Source: Amaurobius ferox (Eukaryota > Arthropoda > Arachnida > Araneae > Amaurobiidae). Taken from it: a stretch of DNA of 64,000 bases. The stretch's first letter is position 1. Each line of letters begins with the position of its first letter. Below the pieces are notes generated by a model. The model was given only the letters and a program-made list of their open reading frames with translations. It was not told the origin of the DNA and did not search any database. A program made the translations under genes and the position numbers. Below, piece after piece: positions 10,801-22,800 of the stretch. Where the stretch lies: assembly GCA_951213105.1 (NCBI GenBank), contig OX578137.1:62087736-62151735 (forward strand). Reading direction: 5' to 3'.

Positions 10801-13800
10801 AAATTAGCATCTGCACTTTTTATTTCTATGGAAGCATTTTCTATTAATATCTCAGACATCCCCTGGATCTACGAACTCAAAACATAGACAGGATTGCCCA
10901 CGTTGTAGGAAAAAATAACCATTCCAAATTTGAAAATAATCTATCAAAAACTGGGATATGTATATGGAACAGACAAACATACTTTCAATTTTATACATAG
11001 AGGCTAGAGAATGTACCTGGCGACTATATAGTGCTTGGATTTCCTGCTACAGACTGCATATGCACACAGACAGACATCTTCTTTTATTATGTACTAGCAG
11101 CATACCCGTTCTTCGCATGGAGTATATAATATAAAGAAACTTATAATTCGCAATCATGTGCAAATTCTGTTAAAATATTAAATTTATTGCTCCTAAAGAG
11201 AAGTTTAAAAATATCTGTTCTCACTATGCAAAATTATCTTCATGGGCAGATCTGAAGAATAAAACATCCTGGCCCCTTTTGTAAGCAAATTTACAAATGA
11301 AAAAGGAATTGAATCAATATATGCAATCCCGTACTACTTATATTGTCGCAGATTAGAAAATATGCCAGTGTGTTAGTAGAAGATTACCTGTATTACAATA
11401 TGAGTCTCAAAAATCTTTGCCAAAATAAAAGAGGTGACATAATAAATTGAAAATATCAATAATCCCCGTACTCTTTATACCAGAAAGTCATAATTGATTC
11501 CAATATATGCCAATATATATCACAACATATGCCAATATATCTGTACTACTTATATTCTCGTAGATCAGAAGATATACCCGTGTATTTGTAGAAGATTACT
11601 CGTACAATGACGTATATATGAGTTTAAACAATTTTTATCATAATAAAACATTTGCATAATAGCTTGAAAATATCAATAATCCCCGAAAATATCAATAATA
11701 ATAACATTTAAACCTGAAGACCATAATTGATATTATCCAGTCAAAAATGCTATAAGAAAAATCAAATCATTCTTTTCTAAAATATATTTTTATATCCATT
11801 TATTTATTATTCAAATCGAAAAAAAATTAAAATTAACAGACATTTAATTTAATTCCGTTTCTGAGCAACATGATATAAGATAGAATCTTCCTCATAAACT
11901 GCGAAATTAAATAACCATTTCCATTTCTTTATACTTTTCATTGTTCAGTAAAAACTTGTGAAAAATAAACCATGCAGATAGATTTCCCATTTAAATCATG
12001 TTTCAAACAATTCATGTTTTCAGAAAGTGACTAATTAGCACAAAATATCTTCCATCAAACTCAGAGATAAATTTTAATTCACTTTCAAACGATTTTCAAG
12101 CTTTTCATTTGGATAAACCACCGAGTTAGGGAGTAGAACTCCTTGGAAAAAGTTTTGTTTTTCATTAATATCTCGACAACCTCTTGTCTTAGATGCTCGA
12201 AACTTGGGCTAAATTTATGGGTGGCTATTTCAAGGCTATCCACAAAACTTCATCAAATTCGATTCAGCCATTCTCCCTTGATGATGAGACAAATGAAAAT
12301 TTCGTTTTTTACAAATATCTCGAGAACCACTGATTGTAGAAACTCTAAACTTGGACTAAATTTTAAGTGGGACTATTTCCAGACTACCCACAAAATTTCA
12401 TCAAATTCAGTTCAGCCGTTCTCCCGTGATGACGGGATAAACAAACAGACAGATTTTCAATTTTATTTATATAGATAGCTGTACCCACACAGAGCATCTG
12501 TGCTCTAGATATCTGTGAAATTTTTAACAATAGAACTATCCTGAAAATAACAATCTAATTGGTTCTAAGTTTTACATTTCTTCTTTAGCTCAGACTTATT
12601 TCAATATTTCCTTTGCCCTGTCGAAATCCATCAGTTAGTTATAAAAATAGGGTTGTTTCCCATGTTTGCAATGTTTCTGGCTCATAAAATTTGTATCAAC
12701 ATGTAGAGAATGATCAGACATATTAATTCCACCAGGTTTCATTTGTCTGAACAAGTGCATAGGACTCAAATTCCCCAAAATACCTCATTATGAATTGTAA
12801 TGCATTAAAAATATATCGGGAAGTGAATATGGATATTGGACTCATTTTTTAAGTATCTTACAACAATGGTTTTTATACGTTCACATTGTCACTTGTGAAA
12901 AGGACATGTGCCAGGAAAAGAAAAGTTTCCCTATTATTGGTGGTGGTAAATGGCTGATTTGAACACTTTAAAAAAGTTTTCATAGTTAATTAAAAAATAT
13001 GTAATTAAAATTTTGGAAAATGATCTTTGAGGTGCATTATTTCAGCTATAGGTGTCACTGTATGAAAAACCTCAGACCTGTATGGGCTATAGATATCACA
13101 CTTCATCATGGACAGACAGACAGACATATTCTTTTATAGCAAGTATTTTTACAACTATTGCAAGTATCCGCTATTCCATGCTAACACTTGTCAAAAAGCA
13201 GCCCACAAATGCTAGTATCTGCAATGAGAGCATGATCCTTTAATCAGCATATTTTTAGTCATTGGTAATTTCACTACTGATATTGATGTGCAATCTATTT
13301 TATATTAAAATACTTATATTTTACAGATTAGACTATTTTGAACGTAGATATGTTTTTATGTCCCAGAACAAACTTATGAGTGATGTGATTTCTCATTATT
13401 CAGGACAGGTAATAGAAGTTATTTTGAATTGTAATTTAAAGTTGTTTTCTTTGTTTATGTTGTAATTTATGTATATTGTATCAAAAGTAGAAGAAAGGTA
13501 ATATAACTTTTGAAATTATTGTGGCACATAACAAGTTTCTTACTGTCACTGTAATAATGGCTGTTTGGTGCTCTAACAAAAGCTAAGCTCCAACAAAATT
13601 AATATCGGTTCACTGTGGATTGCTGCAGTTGGAAGAGGATTCCAAGTGATTTTAAAAGTCTCTTATCAGCAGGTGTTTTAACTATGAATCTTTCCTTGTG
13701 GCCTTAAGCAGTTTAAGGTCATTGTTCTAATAATTTGATGCCAACTGCAAAGTGTTACTAACTTCTAGTTATTTGCCATAGGAGTTTGCTAAATTGGGAT

Positions 13801-16800
13801 ACATAACAATTTTTTTTATTGCCACTGCAATAACAGCTATTTATTGCTGCTGAACTCTGGCATAAACAAATTGAGTACCAATGCTAGTTTCTGCAGTTAG
13901 AATGATTAAGTTATTGTGAATATGTCTTATTGGCAGGTTTTGTTACTAACTTTATGCATTGTTACTTTTTATTCTTTTACTAGCCGCCTTTGGCGACCAG
14001 CCTGTTCGCTACCCTTGAAAATTCTGACCGTGGCAAACTCGTTGGCGCGACCTACCAGAAAGGTGTAAGGTAACTGCTTGGAAGGCCAGGAAGTGCCACA
14101 CAATTTAGACCGGAACCCAATGGGGGAGGCATCCAAAGAGACCGTACCCTCCTTCCCCTACCACAAACCTCTCGGAAGGACTTGCAGTCCCACACGTTTA
14201 ACGTGATCGTACTCCGCGTAAACACGGCTGCAGTTTTGGCAATGGCGGGAATCGAACCCGGGCCTACCGAGTGAAATTCCCGCGCGCTAACCACTGGGCT
14301 ACCGTGCCATCCGCGACAATCTCCATAACTTTATTTTTATTCTTCCAATTTAGACTGAAACCCAGTGGGGGAGGCATCCACATGGACCGAACCCCCCTTC
14401 CCCTACCACCAACCTCTCAGAAGGACTTACCGACCCACATGTTTAACGTCATCGTACTCCGCGTGAACATGGCGGCAATTTTGGGAATCGAACCCGGGCC
14501 TACCAAGTGCAAATCCCGCGCACTAACCACTGGGGTACTTCACCCTCCGCGATATTCTTCATAACTTTCTTTTTATTCACCCAATTTAGACCGGAACCAA
14601 GTGGAAGAAGCATCCACAGGGACCGTACCCTTCTTCCCCTACCACCAACCTCTCGGAAGGCTTACAGACCCACATGTTTAACGTGATCGTTTACGCGGCA
14701 ATTTTGGGAATCGAACCCGGACATACCGAGTGCAATTTACTAACTTTATGCATTGTTACTTTTTATTCTTTTATTGGGCAATATAATGTTTTAAAGTTTA
14801 TAGTTTTAAATTAATAGTACTTTATAATACTTCTTCTTTCCTTATTACATATTAAAATTTGCTTTTCTTGTTGGCCAGGACAGCATTCTGTGGATGTAAA
14901 ATGTGGTTGTACAGTTTGCATTATTTTTAAATTAGATTGGTATCCCGGCGAAAGAGCAATGCTATTATTCTATAGTATTTTATCAAAGGGGCGATAGATG
15001 ATGATAGGTCAATGACAGGTATAAACACATTTCATATGGGATACCCAATTTGGCTCAATATGCTTTTATATAAAAATATACAAAATGAAATGTAAAATGA
15101 CTGAAAATTTGAAAAAAATCCAACTGACTGATTTTGATCAAATTTAGAATAATATGTGATTTTAGGATATGAAATATACATTCATATAATGCAAGAAAAC
15201 ATCAGCCACAATAATTCATTACCTCAACATAATTAGGTTAATCTAAACTGATAATTTTTTTCAAAAAATTCTCATTATTTACAAGCTGTATCCATGCAAA
15301 GCATATATACTAGGCATCTGCATATCTTTAAAAAATTCATAATAGGATTCTGAAAATAATCTGAATCAACCACTGATTTCATTTTATTATTTTTATACAT
15401 CAAAACCTTATTTGTTTAACTTGTTGCCAATTGGCAAGAATGTTTAGAAACCTTTGTATTAAACAGCATATAATCATTTCTCTCTAACTCCATGCATCAA
15501 AGCATATATGTTTTCAATAAGTAAATTTAAATTAATAAGTTATTTAAAATGTGAGTGAATAATTCACACATTATTATCATTTGCTGAATGATAAAAAATG
15601 CACCATGGAGTTAGAAAGCACACAATACCTATTTTGAAGTCAAATTACATAAATCTAATACGGCAGAATTTGTATTGCCATAACAACATATAATTTTTTC
15701 TCTAATTTTATGCATCAAACAATATAATGTGAGTAATTTATTCACATTATCATTCGCCCACCTTGCTGCTTCATGTCTTCGGATGAGTCGGACGGTCTGG
15801 GTTTTCCACATTATCATTCGCAAATGGCAAGAAGCACATAATAACTAACTATTTTGAAGTCTAGTTACATAAGCGTAATAGAACAAAATTGGTATGGCCG
15901 TATTTGTTTACATTAAGGCCATTCAGCAAATGATAATTCGTTATAACTATTACACAAAATAGTTTGCTGTTATTTTATTGATTTTCATTCTATTTTTGAA
16001 ATTTAAATTTCTTTTCAGGCCTTAAAACAGATGTATATGCTTGTTCTGGGACTTGATGTTATTGGAAATCCTGTGGGCCTAATCCTAGGAATAGGAGAAG
16101 GTGTCACAGACCTTTTCTATGAACCATTTCAAGGGGCCATTCAAGGTCCAGAAGAATTTGCTGAAGGCCTTGCTCTTGGGGTTAAGTCATTATTTGGCCA
16201 TGCAATTGGTAAGTCCCTCCCACCACCACCACTCCAAATTTTGACAGGCATTTCTCTTCTATTCTGAATACTGCCATGTGTTTTTAGCCATAGTGTATAT
16301 GTTTATGTGCTTGTTAACAAGTCTGTGTTCTTTAATTTTTTCCTCCATAATTTCCATCTGATAGATATAACAGGCATTTCTATGATGTTTTATTTTATTT
16401 TGATTTGTTATGATCTTATAATACATTTTAAATTTCATGGTGAGGCACAGTTAGATTGTAAACTCAATGGGTGATTGCTTGATAATTTCAATCAATCAAT
16501 CACCATGATTGAGGGTCCCTCAATCATGGTGATTGATTGATTGAAGTTATCAACAGCTTCGGAATTTTTTACTTGATTATGTACATTTTCATTAAACCCT
16601 TTTTTGGCCGAGTAATTATTTTGTTCATTTACAACAAAAATATAAAGAGCTGGCCCACTATTGTAACTGTCAATTATGAGGACACACTGAATATTGTCGG
16701 AAATTAACAAGAAAGTGTTCATTCAATATTTTAAGAGGACTGTGCCTGTATGCTGATTAGATAATTAAAGTCTGAAGGGTCTTATTCTATTTTTATGTTT

Positions 16801-19800
16801 CTTCATGCAAAGTAATACTTTATGGGTTTCGTTTTAATGCAATTGTCTAGTTTTACGAATGGAAATTCTTGAAAATGAATAACAATTATGTAGCAACATA
16901 AATAATATTTCTGACTTTGGCAGATTCAGACTATGGGCTCTGATGAACTTGGACTTGTATAGACTGGGCTCATGTAGGCTCTTAAAATATAGCCTTAAAG
17001 GAAAGATCTACATCTTTAAAAGAAAAGATGTTCAAGACACCTGAAATATTTTAATTCCAAGCTATGAAATGTCATATCTTATTGCAATCATTGAACTTTT
17101 TTTTTTCTTTTAGAGCATGTATTAATTTTTCATTTTAGGTGGAGCAGCAGGGGCAGCATCACGTATTACTGGTACATTGGGTAAAGGATTAGCCGCTTTA
17201 ACCCTTGATAAAGACTACCAGAAAAAGAGGCGACAAAATATTAGTCGTAGACCGCAAGATTTCACTCATGGTATTGCTGAAAGTGGAAAAGGCCTTGTAA
17301 TGGTAATTATTTTCCTGTGTATTCTCTTGCAATCACCATACTCTCTATTTTATTTTTCACAATTTGCAAAAGAGATTCAGTTTGATGGTTGCTAACAAAA
17401 TTTGGGGGAAATATTAGCAATTATTTCTGGTGATTTAAAGAGTGACAATCATAAAGTTTCAAATAGTGCTTTTGTTTTATTAAACATACTCATAGCTGAT
17501 TATATAGATATTTAAGATAATAATTCTTTAATTTAATAATATTTTTAATGTCCTTTAAGTGTCTGAGTATGTTTTAAGTTACAAATTTATTTGTGGAGTT
17601 TAAAAATTCATATATGTCAAATAAAAATTGCATTTGGCAGAAATAATTAAAATATGAAAGACTTCTGCCCTTGTAAATATGGTTCCTAGTACATAGCTGA
17701 CAACTTGTATGATTTGGCCATACATTGTACGGATTTTAACTAAATTGTAGGATGTACGGATTGACTGTGAGATTGTACAATTTTGCCCAAAATTTACAAT
17801 TTTTTTCGTCCCCCCTCAAAAGAAGAAAAAAGGTTTAAATAAAATCTGATGTGTGTAACTTTTACACATTGCATTTCTCTCCGTCTGCTTACTTTGCTGC
17901 TCATACCCTCGGGTGAGTCGGACGGCTTGGGCTTTCTACATTGCATCATCTTAGGGCGCGGTAGCCCAGTGGTTAGTGCTCAGGAATTGCACTCGGTAGG
18001 TCCGGGTTCGATTCCCTCCACTGCCAAAACTGGCACCGTGTTCACGTGGAGTATGATCACGTTAAACATGTGGGTTTGTAAGTCCTTCTGAGAGGTTGGT
18101 GGTAGAGGAAGGAAGGTACAGTCCCTGTGGATGCCTCCCCCACTGGGTTCCAGTGTAAATTGGGTGTCTCTTCTCGGCCGTCCAAACAGTTACCTGCTCC
18201 TTTCTGGTAGGTCGGACGGTCTGGGTCTCAACAACAACAACATTGCATCGTCTTGGCTTAAGCGTTTTCTATTCGCGTACCTCCACTGGCACCAGAAAAT
18301 GGAGCATTTTCTTTCTAGGGTTGAAGCATCATCAAAAAAACATCAATGTTTTTAATATCAAATGTGAATGAAATTGATGTTGCCAATACTGTTGAAAGAA
18401 AATATCGATGTTAGAGAAAAATTTAACAGTTTTTTTGTTAGTAAGTATTGGTAAAACATCAATGATTTGTAGCTAAACATCGATGCTACATATGCTATCA
18501 AAAAATAAGCATTGATGTTTTCAAAACATTAATTTTCTATTTTCTTTGCTCCTTTGACTTGTGTTGGAGAGTTGCACGTGGCGAAAGAGTATCATTTATT
18601 GAAATAAGTAGTTCAAGCAAATATTTTTGTTTAAATTTTTGGCAGTGTTGATACTGTTATTATTAGGAGTTGGAAAAAGCTAAACTCAAACAATATAACC
18701 AAGTTTTTCTGAATTCTTATAAAAAAATTCCATGCATCACAAAATCTCATAAAGGACCCAATTTAGCTTTCTGCTTTGTTTGCAATATTGACATAAAGAT
18801 TGCTCATGGTAGTTTGAATGACATTCAGAATCACGTAAAGTCTTCATGGTGACTTTATAAAGAGCCAAGAAAAAGCTTCGAAAATTGGGACTTTTATTTA
18901 ATTCTGGAGATAATGGAAATGAAGTCATAAACACTGAGTGTCTGTTTATTTCTTTCATTTTGGAACACAACTTGCCGATAGCAGTGACGAACTATGTTAG
19001 ACCACTCTTCAGAAAAATATTTCTAAAAGGTGACATTGCACAAAAGGTATAGTTCTGGCAGAACAAAAACGACTGCAATAATTGGAAAAATGACGTCTGT
19101 AAAAAGGAATTCATTGGTGAGTCTGTTGCAGAATACAGTATTTTCTGTTTTTTACTAATGGCAATAATGATTTGGATTCCCAATCTGTTAAAAGGAATTC
19201 ATTGATGAGTTTGTTGCAGAATACAGTATTTTCTATTTCTACTGATGGCAACAATGATTCGGATTCCCAGTTATATCCAGTTGTAACTTATTTCGATACT
19301 CAGGAGAGAAAAATAGAGAGTTCGCTACTGGTAGTACCTGTTTTGTCAGGAAATTGAACAGGGCAAAATATTGACAACTTACTACTAAATACTTTGCAGT
19401 CAAAACATATTGGAAGGAAAAACTGCATTGCTCTAAGTGCAGATAATGCACCTGTGATGGTAGGGGCCAAAAACGGTGTTGCAGCTGTTCTAAAAAGGGA
19501 AAATGAAGAACTATTAGTGATGGATTGTCTTTGTCACCTCATCCATTTGGCTGCTGGGAAAGGAACCAACTCTCTCCCTATAACAGTAGATGAATTTTTA
19601 TTTGATATCTTTTATTATTTACAGAAAAGTGTTAAAAGGAAGGAGGAATTGAAAGAATTGTAGTCACTGTATGATGTTGAAGGTCACATAATCTTGAACC
19701 ATGTGTGCACTAGGTGGCTTTCATTAGGCAGAAGCCTAAAATGGTTGTTAGAGCAGTGCACTTGTCAGCTTTTTCAAGAATTGGATTAAAACTGACAAGA

Positions 19801-22800
19801 GTGACAAATGTTCTTCTCTTGAAGCATATCACATTCCACTAAAAATAGCAAAAAAAGTTTGCAATAATGCATGCACTTGGAAAAAAATCCAGCCTTTGGA
19901 AAATGTAGCCTATGCTACAAGAAAGAGATCTTTTGTATGTAGTGATGAGCTACTATCAAAGAGCATGAAGAAAAATTCAGGTATGCCTACTATAGTTCAT
20001 AAATTTGCTAAACTGCCTCAGTTTAAAGCTGCATGCTCATTGACAATGTTTATAGTCTTGTCATCTAATGTTAGTAAAGCATATTGCTTATTTTTAGATT
20101 TTATAATTCCAACTTTTGAAAAGATAAATTTAATTTTGAAGTCTCAAGCCCCAAAAATTCATGTTTTAAACACTTGATTATTGGATGTGTATAAAGAATT
20201 ACTTTCACAATTTATAAAGCCAAATGCTATTAAAAGTTATTCCTTAATAGATGTGAAATATGAGGATAAAAGTAATAAAAAAAATGATGATGCCTTAGTA
20301 ATTGGTAGAGCTGCATTGAAAATTATTAAGTTGTTAAAAGAAGATGAAAAATTTTGTTTTTATTCAGCTGTCGGAAAGTATTGTGTTACCTGTTGCAATT
20401 ATATTAGACATAAATTTCCAATAAACAGTGATGTATTGCTGTATTCAGAAATTGCAGATCTTAAGAAATTTTCTAGCAAGTCTTTTTTGGATATGGATTA
20501 CTTTTTAAATAAATTTTCCTTAATGCTTCCTCAGAAATTAATGAAACTGAAGATGAAGCTAGAGATAAACTTGAAGCTGAATTTTGCTTATTGCAAATCG
20601 ATGATTTGCCCGAAGAAATGGTTAAGGAAGAGAGGATGGATCAAAAGTGGGCTATTCTTGGTAAATGGACATCAGCAGATGGTATATTAAAATATAGCAG
20701 AGTTTCTAGCATTATGTTGTGTATTTTAACTATACCACACAGCAATGCAGAATGTGAGCAAATATTCAGCAGTGTACGAAAAACCCAAACTCAATTTTGC
20801 AGTTCCTTATCTGATGAAAACTTGGAAGATATTTTGATAATTAAAAGTATGCAAAAAGGACATTGCTACGAACAAAAATTTGATAAAGAATTTTTAAAAA
20901 TAGCTAAATCAGCTATTTATGAACACTTAAATAGTAAATAAACAGAATAATATTCAATAGGTATTTTTTAGATTTGTATATATATCTTTGTGTGCTTTAA
21001 AAAAAATATTATACATTTCGTGAGTCGACGCGTCATGAGCCCTCAAAAATAAAAGTAAGATTTCCAAAATTGACATGTTGGCAGCTATGCTAGTTTTTTA
21101 TGTTAGTTGAGGGAAACCTGCAAATAGTGAAGTCACAAGAAATAGGAAAATATTCATTATAACTGATAAAAAGTTGAAGTATGAGGTAAACAATAAGGAT
21201 GACTTATGTAACTTGTTATTGTGAAACAAAAAATCTTTAAATGAACTGAAATGTATTTCTCTTCTATTTATGTTGAAAAATACTATCTAATGTTCTTTTG
21301 AACATTTGAATGTACAACACAATTTCATAGCACTTTTCCTATTCCTCTCCCCACAGTTGATATTATCAGCTTCGAAATAATCTTTCAAATTTGGGAGGTT
21401 TTCCATGGTAATTTTGGATGTTATCCTTCCTTTTTCTTTTGAGTCGATTTCAGTTTCTATGAATTTGAATTCATCAAACATATTATTAACAACTGCAACA
21501 ATGGTTTATCTGTCTCTTTTGTGTCTCTTTTGTTTCAATGCAGTCATCAGTTGCATCATAATCATCGAAAGTAATATTTGGCAAAACTCCTTTTTCTCAT
21601 AATCTATTCCACATTGTGCTATCTTCATACACAGGATCATAAATAAAGGATTGTTAGATTTTTTCTGAAAAGAAGACCAGCAGTTTTTCTTTGTTTATTG
21701 ATAAATATCATGCCAGGTATTATCTAAAAATTTGCAGGCAACCTTCATAAGTTTAGACTATCACAATATATCTGGGCATAGTAGGGTCAATGTATCTAGG
21801 GATGAATCTAACCGAACTAATTGATGCTCCTAAGATGTTGCTTTTACTCAAAAAAGTGCCTTGAAAATAATATCTTTATCTCCCCCCCCCCCCCTCACCC
21901 CTACTAAAAATTTTGCAATATTCAATGTACAGGTATTCAATTGTTCACTATAAGTGATACATTTAGCATTATAAAAGTATTGCAGATCTAAAGTGATAAA
22001 AAATATTCTGTATCATGAATACTGTACTACATCCGAGCTCGCTATAAGTGGGTTCTGTTCTATGTATCACTGATTTAGGAGTTCTAATTGATTTTCTCAG
22101 TAGAAACAAATTGCATTAACCTAAAGGCAGTGCAGCTATTTGTAATTTTGTGATTGCTTTATTTGAATATTTTGTTATTCTAATTCTTGTTTTGTCTTGA
22201 ATTGAGTAGGTATGTTATTTTTGTTTAAATTGAATATTATTCTGAAAAAAGTTGCTGACTTAAATTAGAAAAATGAATCAGTTGAACATGTTATATGTCG
22301 AATTATAATCATTAATAGTGATGAATTCTGTAAAATGACCCTAGCAAAAAGTTGCTTGCCTTACTTTTATTCCTTGCATGCTAACAATATCTTTAGGTGT
22401 TTTTTAGGTGTATTTATCTAAGGTAATAAATAATAAAATAAATAAAAATAAGTCTTTAGATGTTCAAGATTATTCTACAGAAATAGTAGCATTTTCAATT
22501 AATCAACAAAAGTAAGGTCTTTAAAATGACAATGCACTTAAAGCAAAATGTGGACTTTATTTTAAACATAACAAAGAAACAAACTGTTCCAAATCTGTGA
22601 TTCATAATTTTGGTGTTATTTATATAACTTGACCTCAGGTATCAGTTTTTCAAAGTGTGGCTTCTTAAAAATAAATTCAAGCAATTTGAAATTTAGAGGG
22701 TTATGAATTTCAGGCAGTCTTTGTGCAGTGGGCAAATCATTTTCTATGATAATGTCTCAAAACTTTTGCCTTTTTGTACATAGTGCAATGATCCATTTTT

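Larger units (their letters stand above)
9404..13326. other. VPS13 intron filled with family A repeats
   Basis: 3.9 kb without coding signal. It holds repeat copies at 9488-9648, family A related sequence at about 9960-10860, one full family A copy at 11093-12477 and the tail and head of another at 12478-13140. Confidence 0.6.
17692..21089 (+). mobile_element. Decayed hAT DNA transposon in a VPS13 intron
   Basis: Terminal inverted repeats CATAGCTGACAACTTGT (17692-17708) and, inverted, CATAGCTGCCAACATGT (21073-21089) bound 3.4 kb that holds a broken hAT transposase (18670-20938). A possible degenerate target duplication (CTAGT within CCTAGTAC and GCTAGTTT) lies outside. The 5' region received two SINE-family insertions (17875-17937 and 17953-18240). 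Inside the left end, TGTACGGATT recurs in the element at 34906-35903, so the two are probably related families. The surrounding intron runs from 17303 to 22889. Confidence 0.8.

Noticed and set aside
14052..14564. Open frames across the SINE copies
   Set aside because: They cover tRNA-like and SINE body sequence, and equivalent frames are broken in other copies.
17960..18030. A tRNA gene from the A and B boxes
   Set aside because: The head is followed by a SINE body, tail and target duplication, and does not form a clean cloverleaf.
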